Assembly: GCA_003670575.1 (NCBI GenBank)
Contig: QWRD01000002.1
Coordinates: forward strand, 62,001 to 126,000
Direction of reading: 5' to 3'
Source: Chloroflexota bacterium
Lineage (GTDB): Bacteria; Chloroflexota; Dehalococcoidia; UBA2979
Length of the DNA: 64,000 nt
Shown here: positions 1-7,316 of the stretch, piece after piece
Layout: every line of letters begins with the position of its first letter
Numbering within the stretch: position 1 is the stretch's first letter
The notes under the pieces: model-generated
What the model saw: the letters and a program-made list of their open reading frames with translations, nothing else
The model's database searches: none
What the model was told of the DNA's origin: nothing
Translations under genes and position numbers: made by a program

Positions 1-59
1 GGGGTACGTTGCTGAGTGCCGCACAGTCCAATGCGGTGGTCGGCGCACGGAGTACGTGC

Positions 60-719
60 ATGACACCTCGTGATCCCGCGCTGCGAGTTGCCCCGTCGTC
101 CACGCTTGTCGCCCCGCAACGGCGCCCGTCTCGTGCTTCTCGCGAGGATGCGCCGTCGGTTGCTGTGTTCAGCGGCGCGCTGATCGGTCCGCTGCTGGGT
201 GCGATGCTGGCGATAGTCCTGCTGGGACTACTGTGGGCAGCACCCGGACTGCTGCTGGACTCGATCGTACAAGGCGCCTCGTGGCTACGCGACCACGAGA
301 GCACCGACGCCCGGTTGGGCGCGACGATCGTTATCGTGGCGCTGGTCGCGCTTTCCTTCGTCGCGGTCTGGTCTCGTGCCACCTCTCCGAATCGCCCCGT
401 GCGCCTGCCGGGTGGGCGTGGCACCATCGCAGTGAGTCAGGTAGCCGCCTGGCTATCGGATGCGCTGGAGGCGCGCGCTGACATCCGTCAGGCCGTCGTG
501 CGCGTGGAGCGCGCCTCGGGCGGTATTCGGGTCGGCGCACGGATTGCGGTGACGTCCGACGCACGGCAGCAAGAGACGACAGAGGGCGCATGCACCATCA
601 TCGAGCGGCTGGTCGAATCGAGCGTCGGCGTGACGCTGACCGAGCCGCCGAGCATCGATCTGCGCTACGAGGAGCTGGTCTTGCGTCCACACCGGGCTAT
701 CGATGACCTCCATGACTGA
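60..719 (+). CDS. AmaP-like membrane protein with Asp23-type domain
   Basis: Two hydrophobic segments (about residues 35-70 and 86-105) are followed by a soluble region of about 100 residues resembling the Asp23/alkaline-shock fold. This is the layout of AmaP-type membrane anchors of Asp23 proteins, whose role is poorly defined and linked to envelope stress. The frame stays open to the window edge, with a TTG at 9. I chose ATG 60 because GGAG lies 7 nt upstream. The gene overlaps scpB by 17 nt, so the two are probably co-transcribed. The family call rests on topology and a moderate sequence resemblance only. Confidence 0.6.
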   Translation: MTPRDPALRVAPSSTLVAPQRRPSRASREDAPSVAVFSGALIGPLLGAMLAIVLLGLLWAAPGLLLDSIVQGASWLRDHESTDARLGATIVIVALVALSFVAVWSRATSPNRPVRLPGGRGTIAVSQVAAWLSDALEARADIRQAVVRVERASGGIRVGARIAVTSDARQQETTEGACTIIERLVESSVGVTLTEPPSIDLRYEELVLRPHRAIDDLHD

Positions 720-1671
720 GCCGCCGCTTGCGGATGTGCCGCCGGTCGCTGAGATGCCGACTTCCGATGTGCCGGCCCCCGACGCGCCGACCACTGACGT
801 GGTGTCGGTGGAGCCGACCTCGTCCGAGGTTGAGCACGTGGCGGAGGAGGAGGCACTGCTCGAAGGAGTGGTTGCCCCCCCGGCCGCGCAGTTGCCCGCA
901 TTGATCGAGGCGCTGCTGTTCGTCGCCGATGGGCCCGTGGAGGAGGCGCTGCTCGCTCGCACGCTGGGCGTGCCCCGCCGTCAGATCGATGCACCGCTGG
1001 TCGCGCTGGCGGAGGCGCTGCGTGGTCGTGGGTTGCGATTGCAGCGCGGTCCGGATGGCGTGCAGCTGGTGACCGCCCCTCACGCTTCCAGCTACGTGGA
1101 ACAATTCCTTGGCATCGAGGCGGGCAGACGGCTGTCCACGGCAGCATTGGAGACACTCGCAATCATCGCGTATCGGCAGCCGGTGACACGCGGCACGCTG
1201 GAGGCGATTCGCGGCGTCAGCTCGGATGGCGCACTGGATACGCTGCGCGCTCGTGGGTTGGTGGACGCGGCTGGGCGTGCGGATACGCCGGGTCGCCCCA
1301 CGCTCTTTGCGACGACGCAGAAGTTCCTCGAATACTTCGGACTGGAGCGGCCGGAGGACCTGCCGGAGCTCCCGGACGAGGTGGCTGCGCTGACGGCGTC
1401 GCTGCCAGAGCGCGCCGCGCAACTGCCGCTGGAAGCAGCCGGGGTGGCGCCGCCGTCGCCCGACGAGCCGGCGCGAGTGTCAGTTGCTCAGGCCGGCACT
1501 GTTGTGCCACAGCAGGTCGCCGAGGATGCCGAGCCGGTACAGACGCCAGCGCTCACCCGACACGACCCACTCAGGGGTCCTGCACCGTTCGTGCTATCGG
1601 CCGGCCCGATGCCGATGCCGGTACACCCGTTCGCTGGCCAGTCGTTGGGTGGCCCGCCGAGGCGCTTCTAG
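703..1671 (+). CDS. scpB: Segregation and condensation protein B
   Basis: ScpB is the winged-helix kleisin-associated subunit of the SMC-ScpAB condensin, which compacts and segregates the chromosome. The core (about residues 63-225) shows the family pattern of two winged helices, including LIEALLFVADGP and ALETLAIIAYRQPVTRG. The N-terminal 60 residues are Pro/Glu/Val-rich and the C-terminal 90 residues are Pro/Ala-rich, both probably disordered. At 322 aa it is longer than the usual 180-250 aa because of these tails. ATG 712 is an alternative start. A strong hairpin follows about 200 nt downstream. scpA would be expected upstream, outside the window. Confidence 0.92.
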   Translation: MTSMTEPPLADVPPVAEMPTSDVPAPDAPTTDVVSVEPTSSEVEHVAEEEALLEGVVAPPAAQLPALIEALLFVADGPVEEALLARTLGVPRRQIDAPLVALAEALRGRGLRLQRGPDGVQLVTAPHASSYVEQFLGIEAGRRLSTAALETLAIIAYRQPVTRGTLEAIRGVSSDGALDTLRARGLVDAAGRADTPGRPTLFATTQKFLEYFGLERPEDLPELPDEVAALTASLPERAAQLPLEAAGVAPPSPDEPARVSVAQAGTVVPQQVAEDAEPVQTPALTRHDPLRGPAPFVLSAGPMPMPVHPFAGQSLGGPPRRF

Positions 1672-1875
1672 CGATGTGCACCGTCAGCGTGCTCAGGTCG
1701 GTTTTGCAGTGGTCTCGGCGGAGCCGCACGAGGCGCGTCGGTTGGCGGACCACGCACGACACTTCGCGGATCAGGAGCTACTCGGCCGCGCGGAGGTGAT
1801 CGATGTGGAGGTGGACGAGGCGGTGCTGGTCAGCAGTCTGTTGGATGAATGCCCTGCTGGCAGTGCGAGTCAAAC

Positions 1876-1907
1876 GAAGAAGGCGCACCAAGTGGTGCGC
1901 CTTCTTC
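1876..1907. terminator. Bidirectional hairpin terminator between scpB and peptide gene A
   Basis: A perfect 15-bp inverted repeat with a 2-nt centre; the right arm ends CCTTCTTC. It lies downstream of scpB on the plus strand and 40 nt past the stop of the 39-codon gene at 1948-2067 on the minus strand, so it can serve both convergent units. There is no separate U-run, since the pyrimidines are part of the stem. Confidence 0.75.
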
Positions 1908-1947
1908 AGCTCCGTCGTCGGCTGGGCCGAACCGGCCCGGCTGCTCG

Positions 1948-2067
1948 TTACGCCCAGAAGCGCGTGGCGTACCCACGCTCCAGGTCCCGCTTCGCCTCGT
2001 CGCAGGTGGGGCCGTTCCGCTCCCCACGCCGGACGATGCTGTTGTAGTACTCGTGAATCTCCATCAT
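1948..2067 (-). CDS. 39-aa peptide A, paralogue of the peptide at 2279-2398
   Basis: A 39-codon gene beginning MMEIHEYYNSIVRRGERN and ending in FWA. A ribosome site AAAGGA lies 9 nt upstream of the ATG. It aligns without gaps with the 39-aa peptide encoded at 2279-2398. Identical positions are M1, Y7, Y8, I11, G15, N18, P20, T21, E24, A25, D28, L29, R31 and Y33. It is hydrophilic, with no signal peptide or membrane segment, and the second half looks like an amphipathic helix. Codon third positions are GC-rich, as in the neighbours. It has a terminator downstream (1876-1907) and a palindrome upstream (2124-2144). I do not recognise the family. Function unknown. Confidence 0.75.
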   Translation of the reverse strand: MMEIHEYYNSIVRRGERNGPTCDEAKRDLERGYATRFWA

Positions 2068-2123
2068 TGTGCTACTTCCTTTCCAGTGCGCCGGTCGATA
2101 CCTGACGCCTGCTGTCACTGAGT

Positions 2124-2144
2124 ATATACCCACACCGGGTATAT
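2124..2144. promoter_or_regulatory. Palindrome ATATACCC-N5-GGGTATAT upstream of peptide gene A
   Basis: Perfect 8-bp arms (2124-2131 and 2137-2144) surround the spacer ACACC. It lies 57 nt upstream of the peptide A start, between the two peptide genes, in a locally AT-richer stretch. The size and symmetry suit an operator for a dimeric repressor, or a promoter-overlapping control site. No binding protein can be named. The same motif was not seen upstream of peptide B. Confidence 0.45.
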
Positions 2145-2202
2145 TGCGCGCCGTCTGGTGTGCCAGTTCCGTGCGTGTCCACCTGTGATATGGGGGAAAT
2201 GC

Positions 2203-2228
2203 AAAAGGCGCCCGGGGGGAGGGCGCCT
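2203..2228 (-). terminator. Intrinsic terminator downstream of peptide gene B
   Basis: Perfect 8-bp stem AGGCGCCC/GGGCGCCT with a 7-nt loop. On the minus strand it is followed by TTTT (the AAAA at 2203-2206 on the plus strand). It sits 50 nt after the stop of the 39-codon gene at 2279-2398, so that gene appears to be a monocistronic unit. Confidence 0.75.
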
Positions 2229-2278
2229 CGTGCGGGGGGTTCGGTTGGCGGGGCGGAGGGGCCCCGGCCGATCCCTGC

Positions 2279-2398
2279 TTAGCTGGCCAGGATGAGGTTG
2301 TACATCCGGTCCAGGTCCTTCGCCGCCTCGCGGCGAGTGGGGTTGTTGAGGTTCCCCTTGCTCATGATCTGGCTGTAATACTTCTCGAACGTGATCAT
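2279..2398 (-). CDS. 39-aa peptide B, paralogue of the peptide at 1948-2067
   Basis: A 39-codon gene beginning MITFEKYYSQIMSKGNLN and ending ILAS. AAAGGA lies 9 nt upstream of the ATG, the same spacing as for peptide A, and GGAG also lies 4 nt upstream. It matches peptide A over its whole length with no gaps: 14 identities plus conservative changes such as E/K6, R/K14, R/K27 and E/D30. Shared pattern: YY..I...G..N.PT..EA..DL.R.Y. It has its own U-tailed terminator at 2203-2228. The last six residues differ completely from peptide A and are hydrophobic here. No known family recognised. Confidence 0.75.
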   Translation of the reverse strand: MITFEKYYSQIMSKGNLNNPTRREAAKDLDRMYNLILAS

Positions 2399-2631
2399 CT
2401 CTCCAGGTCCTTTCTATCGAGCCGGGCCACGCCCTTACTCGACTACAAGAACTAGTGTGGCGACTCCGCCGAGGGATTAGAAGGACTTGCGAGAGAAATC
2501 ACGTGAAATCGGTGTTAAAACTAGCGTCTGTCAGGAAAATATTACGGTGTAGGCGAAGAATGTGCCCTCATCCGATGATTCGCGTGTGCGATGTCGTTGG
2601 ATTGAGGTAAGGAGTTGTGTCGGTCGGGAGG
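2399..2631. other. AT-richer intergenic stretch between peptide gene B and rimO
   Basis: No convincing reading frame. It is more AT-rich than its surroundings, especially about 2450-2560, which fits a promoter region for peptide gene B on the minus strand. No hexamer pair with good spacing stands out. A CACGTGAAA core at about 2503 resembles half of a parS site but is not symmetric. Confidence 0.5.
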
Positions 2632-3945
2632 CTAGATCGGGCTGCACAGCAGGTCGTACGGCAGCGCGCCGTCGACACGGGCACGCACCATCGCGCCCTG
2701 CGGGTACTCGCCCTTGAGCAGCGCGAGGCCGTCCACCTCCGGTGCGTCGCGGTATGTGCGACCGACGACGACCGGGCCGCCGCCGCCCTCGCTCTGCGCC
2801 GGCGCCTCGGACTCCACGAGGATGTCCACCTCGCGCCCGACCATCTCGCGGTTCTTTTCCTGCGCGATGCCCTGCGCCAGCTCCATCAGCCGCCCGTAGC
2901 GGTGTTGCTTCACGCGCTCGCTGACCTGTCCACCCTCCAGGGCGGCCGGGGTGCCCGGCTGCGGCGAGTAGGTGAACGCGCCGATGTGGTCGAACCGCTG
3001 CTCGTCCACGAACGCCAGCAGCTCGCGGAACTCCGCCTCCGTCTCGCCGGGGTAGCCGACGATGAACGTGGTGCGCAGCACGACGTCCGGCATCGCGGTG
3101 CGCACGGCCTCAATGCTCTGGCGAGCGACGCGCAGGCTCGGGCGCTTCATGCGGTGCAGCACCGCATCCGACCCGTGCTGCAGCGGCATGTCGAGGTAAG
3201 GCACCACGTTCGGCAGTCGAGCCATCGTCTCGGCGAGACGCGTGGTCACGCGGCCGGGGTAGGCGTACATCAGCCGTAGCCACGGCACCTCTGGCACCGC
3301 CTCGGCGATCCGTTCGAGCAGGGTCGCCAGCCCATCGCGCTCTCCGCGATCCTCGCCGTACGCCGTCGAGTCCTGCGCCACCAGCGCCAGTTCCTTCACG
3401 CCGCTGGTGGCGAGCCAGCGTGCCTCGTCGATCAGCCGGTCGGTGCTGTCGGAGTGCATGCGGCCTTTGATCGTCGGGATGATGCAGAACGTGCAGGGCC
3501 GGTCGCAGCCGTCCGATATCTTCAGGTACGCGCTCGGTGCGCCGGGCATCATCAGCAGCGGGGACATGGAGGCTGCGAGCGGCTGCGGGATGTCGTACGA
3601 GGCGTTCGCCGGGCCGAGGCTTGCGGCGATCTCATCCCACGCCTCAGCGCCGAACGTGAGGTCCACGCGCGGCACTGCGGCGCGCACCTCGTCTTCGGCG
3701 ATCTGCGTCATGCAGCCGATGACGTACAGCTTTTGGTCGGGGCGGCGCTGCTCATCGAGCTGCCGCACAACATCGACGGACTCGTCCTTTGCGGCGTCGA
3801 TGAACCCGCAGGTGTTGACCAGCAGCAGGTCGGCCGCTTCCGGTGTCGACACCGCAAGGTGTCGCCCGTTGCGCAGCGCGCGCTCCAGCCGCATGGAGTC
3901 CACGGTGTTCTTCGCGCAGCCGAGAGTGACGAGGTGGTATTTCAT
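2632..3945 (-). CDS. rimO: Ribosomal protein S12 methylthiotransferase RimO
   Basis: A radical-SAM enzyme that adds a methylthio group to the conserved aspartate of ribosomal protein S12. The N-terminal UPF0004 domain has the auxiliary cluster cysteines C10, C46 and C78. The radical SAM motif CDRPCTFC places C147, C151 and C154 on the second [4Fe-4S] cluster. A TRAM-like C-terminal domain (about 370-435) carries the substrate. Length 437 aa is normal. PSAYLKISDGCDRPCTFC and the downstream LDMPLQHGSD pattern favour RimO over MiaB. It is the last gene of a minus-strand set with the HTH-PASTA protein, 49 nt upstream. Confidence 0.95.
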   Translation of the reverse strand: MKYHLVTLGCAKNTVDSMRLERALRNGRHLAVSTPEAADLLLVNTCGFIDAAKDESVDVVRQLDEQRRPDQKLYVIGCMTQIAEDEVRAAVPRVDLTFGAEAWDEIAASLGPANASYDIPQPLAASMSPLLMMPGAPSAYLKISDGCDRPCTFCIIPTIKGRMHSDSTDRLIDEARWLATSGVKELALVAQDSTAYGEDRGERDGLATLLERIAEAVPEVPWLRLMYAYPGRVTTRLAETMARLPNVVPYLDMPLQHGSDAVLHRMKRPSLRVARQSIEAVRTAMPDVVLRTTFIVGYPGETEAEFRELLAFVDEQRFDHIGAFTYSPQPGTPAALEGGQVSERVKQHRYGRLMELAQGIAQEKNREMVGREVDILVESEAPAQSEGGGGPVVVGRTYRDAPEVDGLALLKGEYPQGAMVRARVDGALPYDLLCSPI

Positions 3946-3994
3946 CGAGTGTTACAGGCTGGGGGTGAGGGGGCGGCGCGTCAACTCGGGCGAC

Positions 3995-4750
3995 CTACCG
4001 CCCGCGGGAGATGATCAACGTGACGCTGTCGGAGGCGCCGAGTGTGCTGCCGGCGGCCGGGGTCTGACTCACCACCTGCCCGGCGGGCAACTCGCTGGCA
4101 ACCTCGAATACCACCGAGATGGCACCGATCTCCTGCAGCGCACGCTGGGCGGTCTCGATGCGTGCTCCGGCGAGGTTTGGCATCTTGCCCTTCTCAACGA
4201 CCGGTGCACCGCTCGGCGCGGTGCCCGCACTGCTGCCACCAGCGGTGGTGGGCGTGCTCACCGTCGCAGGCGTCGAACTGCCGCTGCTGCCGAAGAGACC
4301 CGGCAGCCACAGCAGGAGGAGCACCGCTGCCAGAGCACTCGTGCCCATCACCGCCCAGCGCCCGGCGCCTCCTGGCAGCGTCGGCAACTGTGGCAGCGCG
4401 ATCGTGGGCGCATCGCCGCTGCGCCGCATCGCGGGCATCGGCTCCAATCCGGGTGGCACCGGGAGCGAAGCCGGCAGCATGGCGATCGCCTGCTCCGGAT
4501 CCAGCCCGAGCGCTTTCGCATACGTGCGCAAGAACCCACGCGTGTACACCGGCGCCGGGATCACGTCGAAGTGCTCATCCTCCAACGCCTGGAGGTAGAG
4601 CGAGTTGATGCGCGTGTCGCGCTCCACCTCGGCGTGCGTGATGCCGCGGCGCACCCGCTCGGCCCGGAGCCAGTCGCCGAGGCGGACGCGAGGGCCGCCC
4701 TCCTCGGGCGGTGGCACCGCGTCCGCCGGTTGCGCGCCGAACAGCCGCAT
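3995..4750 (-). CDS. RodZ-like HTH membrane protein with C-terminal PASTA domain
   Basis: The N-terminal Cro/XRE helix-turn-helix (about residues 22-90, with RLGDWLRAERVRRGITHAEV and YTRGFLRTYAKALG) is the RodZ/YmfM cytoplasmic type. It is followed by one membrane segment (about 131-151), a Ser/Thr/Pro-rich linker and one PASTA domain (about 185-251) outside the cell. RodZ proteins tie MreB filaments to the cell wall machinery, and PASTA domains bind peptidoglycan or lipid II. A role in cell-shape control is therefore likely, though this domain pairing is not classical RodZ. Its ATG directly abuts the stop codon of the upstream dehydrogenase, so translation is probably coupled. Confidence 0.8.
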   Translation of the reverse strand: MRLFGAQPADAVPPPEEGGPRVRLGDWLRAERVRRGITHAEVERDTRINSLYLQALEDEHFDVIPAPVYTRGFLRTYAKALGLDPEQAIAMLPASLPVPPGLEPMPAMRRSGDAPTIALPQLPTLPGGAGRWAVMGTSALAAVLLLLWLPGLFGSSGSSTPATVSTPTTAGGSSAGTAPSGAPVVEKGKMPNLAGARIETAQRALQEIGAISVVFEVASELPAGQVVSQTPAAGSTLGASDSVTLIISRGR

Positions 4751-5797
4751 TTAGGCCTCGTCGACTCCTGCGAACTGCACCAGGGACTTCAGGCCGTCCA
4801 TCGCTAGCCGCGAGGTGTACGCCTCCGGGCCGTGCTCGATGTCGTAGCGGTTCGTGACCACCTCGTCGATGTGCGGGACGTTCGCCAGCATGGCGATCGT
4901 GCGGCGGTACTGATCCAGCGTGGCGTTCTGGGAGCCGGTGAGCGCGATCTCGCCGTAGTGCACCAGGTTCGGGTCGAACGGCACGGTCTGGTTCGGCGGG
5001 AAGCCGGCGAACATGTTGATGACGCCCTGCTTGCGGACGATATCAATCGTCGGCGCCACCAGCGCGTGCGCACCCACCGTCAGCGCCACGGCGTCCGCGC
5101 CGTAGCCGCCCGTTGCGTCCTTCACGGCAGCAACGACGTTGTCCGTCGCCGGGTCCAGCACCAGGTCGGCGCCCCAGCGCTTGGCGATGGCGCGGCGCTC
5201 CGCGACCGGCTCGCTCACGATGATCGGGCTCACGCCTGCGGCCTTCGCCATGATCACGTGCAGCAGGCCCATCGGGCCCGCGCCCACGATCGCGAGCGAG
5301 GAGCCCGCCGAAATCTGCATGAGGTCCAGCGAGGACAGCGTGCACGCTGCCGGCTCCGTCAGCGCGGCGATGTCCAGCGGCAGGCTATCCGACACCGGCA
5401 GGACGTGGCCGGAGCGCACCAACTGCGCCGGCACCAGCAGGTACTCGGCGAATCCACCGTCGAGGTCGTAGCCGAGCGTCTTGCGCTCCGCGCAGCGGTT
5501 CTGGCGGCCCACGATGCAGAAGCGGCAATGCCCACAGGTGACGATGGGGCAGACGACGACCCGCGTGCCCTCCTTGACGGAGGTGACACCCTCGCCGAGC
5601 GCATCCACAACGCCAGCGATTTCGTGGCCGGGGACCACGCCCGGCAGCGCGTACTTCTCGCCGCGGTAGACGCGGACGTCGGAGTTGCAGAGGGAGGCGG
5701 CGGCGACGCGCAGGCGTACCTCGCCCGGGCCGGGGGTGGGCGTCGTGCGGTCCACGACGGAGATCTTGCCGGGTGCCTCAAAGATCGTTGCGCGCAT
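4751..5797 (-). CDS. Zinc-dependent medium-chain alcohol/polyol dehydrogenase
   Basis: An NAD(P)-dependent medium-chain dehydrogenase of 348 aa. C38 and the GHE motif (H58, E59) are catalytic zinc ligands. C88, C91, C94 and C102 form the structural zinc lobe. The Rossmann motif is VGAGPMG. It resembles the sorbitol/threonine dehydrogenase branch; the substrate cannot be read from sequence. It is the first gene of an apparent operon with the HTH-PASTA protein (0 nt gap) and rimO, although the functions look unrelated. Confidence 0.88.
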   Translation of the reverse strand: MRATIFEAPGKISVVDRTTPTPGPGEVRLRVAAASLCNSDVRVYRGEKYALPGVVPGHEIAGVVDALGEGVTSVKEGTRVVVCPIVTCGHCRFCIVGRQNRCAERKTLGYDLDGGFAEYLLVPAQLVRSGHVLPVSDSLPLDIAALTEPAACTLSSLDLMQISAGSSLAIVGAGPMGLLHVIMAKAAGVSPIIVSEPVAERRAIAKRWGADLVLDPATDNVVAAVKDATGGYGADAVALTVGAHALVAPTIDIVRKQGVINMFAGFPPNQTVPFDPNLVHYGEIALTGSQNATLDQYRRTIAMLANVPHIDEVVTNRYDIEHGPEAYTSRLAMDGLKSLVQFAGVDEA

Positions 5798-5905
5798 GGT
5801 GCCTGCCAGCCCTTCTTGTCATATGCATCGGGCACGTGCGTCTTGCCGTGCCTGGCGTGTCCCTGGTGTTTTCACGTCGCAGTGTGTTGTGAGTCAGTAT
5901 ATGCG

Positions 5906-5934
5906 AAGCCCCGGTCGCAACCGCGCCGGGGCTT
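5906..5934. terminator. Hairpin between rpsT and the dehydrogenase gene
   Basis: AAGCCCCGG and CCGGGGCTT form a perfect 9-bp stem around an 11-nt loop. It lies about 110 nt past the rpsT stop on the minus strand and upstream of the dehydrogenase, so it most likely ends the rpsT transcript. The T-run is weak. Confidence 0.55.
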
Positions 5935-6042
5935 GTCAACGTTCTGATCCGAGGCTGTGCACGCCGCGTCGCACCATCGAGGCGCGTGGGGTGTGCGACG
6001 TGCGAGTGCGGGGCGGAACGGCAACCGACGAGCGGGCGCTCG

Positions 6043-6315
6043 CTATGCCGCCGCTGCTGCGCCGGCCTTTAGTGCCTTCACCAGGCGGGACTTGCGGCGA
6101 GATGCCGCGTTGCGGTGGATGACGCCGCCCTTGGCCGCCCGGTCCAACGCCGACTGCGCCACACGAATCGCCTCAAGGGCGTCCGGGGCACCGGTCAGAG
6201 CCGCTTCGCGCGCGTCGCGGACCCGGCGGGTCGTGAACGTGCGGATCGGGCGGTTGACGCCTGTCATGCGCTCCGTCTGCAGGATGCGCTTCTTTGCTTG
6301 CTTGGAATGTGCCAT
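6043..6315 (-). CDS. rpsT: 30S ribosomal protein S20
   Basis: A 90-aa basic protein starting MAHSKQAKKRILQTERM with the family signature GVIHRNAASRRKSRLVK, which binds 16S rRNA helices in the small subunit. Length is typical. The ribosome site GGAGGGACG lies close to the start codon. It appears monocistronic: the downstream hairpin at 5906-5934 separates it from the dehydrogenase. As in many bacteria it is not part of a ribosomal protein operon. Confidence 0.97.
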   Translation of the reverse strand: MAHSKQAKKRILQTERMTGVNRPIRTFTTRRVRDAREAALTGAPDALEAIRVAQSALDRAAKGGVIHRNAASRRKSRLVKALKAGAAAAA

Positions 6316-6465
6316 CGCTATCGTCCCTCCACGGACGGACTGTCATGGTAGGGGCGCGCGTCGCGGCTGTCTATCGGGTGGGGTGGGGGGAGCGGCGTCT
6401 CTGTCTGGCGGAGAGCAGCGCAAATTGATTGACAATCACGCCGCCGCTGACGATGCTTATTGCGT

Positions 6466-6510
6466 GAGCCGGGTGTGACTTCCTGCGGAAGTCGCGTTCC
6501 GGCTCCTTTT
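6466..6510. terminator. Two-tier hairpin next to the DUF3800 gene
   Basis: An outer stem GAGCCGG/CCGGCTC encloses an inner stem GACTTCC/GGAAGTC with loop TGC. On the plus strand it is followed by CTTTTC. It lies 16 nt downstream of the DUF3800 stop on the minus strand, where no T-run follows. It probably ends that gene's transcript, but the T-run also suits a plus-strand transcript. Confidence 0.5.
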
Positions 6511-6525
6511 CGTTCCCCTTGCTGC

Positions 6526-7269
6526 CTACCCGCCTCCGAATTGGTCCGCAATCACCCGGTGCGCGCGATCTGGCATCCGATACATCCCAGGGAGTGTTCC
6601 GAAGTTCACGGTGAGGCTCTCGACGATCCGGTAATAGCGGCCCACTGATGTGAGGAAATCATCACCCGGGGGCATCGCGTTGGCGAGGTCATGTTGCGCC
6701 CACAGTCGGACTACGCCCACGAGCATGTCAGCGATTTGGATTCCAGCTGTCACCTTGGAATCCACGAAATATGGAGCGTCCGCGATGCGGATCAACCCTT
6801 GTCCCTCTAGTGAACGGTGGAGGTAGCTTTCGAATCGAGGCGCCATAGCCTTCATGTCGACGCCATCGAACGGAATTGTTGCCATATCCGCGTCCCGCTC
6901 ACAGAGCGCGTTCACGCGTTGAAGTAAGTACCGGAATTGATTCGGCAAGTACCGCTGGGTCTCAGGCAACGCCTCCGTGGGTCTTTCCATTGAGATGGCG
7001 AAAACGGTGATCGGGAGAGTGGCTGCTTGATTGAAGAATGCGTCAGTCAACGCCCAGTGCTCCGCGTTGCGCCGGAAGGTTGTGCGCGTGATCAGCTTCA
7101 CGGCCTTGAGTTCCATGTCCGGGCGCCCTGCGACTTCTCTCTTCATCGCGTAAATCTGACGGGCGATTCCGCGCATGTCCGCCTCGCGGATGCATACCGC
7201 TAGAACTGCAGGGTGGGTGGCTGGATCGTTTGGATGGGGATGGCCACTTTCGTCGATGAATACCAGCAT
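6526..7269 (-). CDS. DUF3800 domain-containing protein
   Basis: Starts MLVFIDESGHPHP, the IDESG signature of DUF3800. It has a later D-x-K...GIQIADMLVGVV segment (about residues 173-190), the other conserved part of the family. Length 247 aa is typical. DUF3800 proteins are widespread, often near mobile or defence genes, and are suspected to have an RNase H-like fold; activity is unproven. The gene uses visibly more AT-rich codons than its neighbours and stands alone with no operon partner, which suggests acquisition by transfer. The assignment is firm, the function is not. Confidence 0.85.
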   Translation of the reverse strand: MLVFIDESGHPHPNDPATHPAVLAVCIREADMRGIARQIYAMKREVAGRPDMELKAVKLITRTTFRRNAEHWALTDAFFNQAATLPITVFAISMERPTEALPETQRYLPNQFRYLLQRVNALCERDADMATIPFDGVDMKAMAPRFESYLHRSLEGQGLIRIADAPYFVDSKVTAGIQIADMLVGVVRLWAQHDLANAMPPGDDFLTSVGRYYRIVESLTVNFGTLPGMYRMPDRAHRVIADQFGGG

Positions 7270-7316
7270 TTGATAATGCTAACAGCTAAGCGGCAGCAGG
7301 CCTCATCCCCTCCGGT

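Noticed and set aside
2497-2513. Second parS-like core CACGTGAAA near 2503
   Set aside because: Only one arm matches the consensus; the other is AAAT instead of GTTT.
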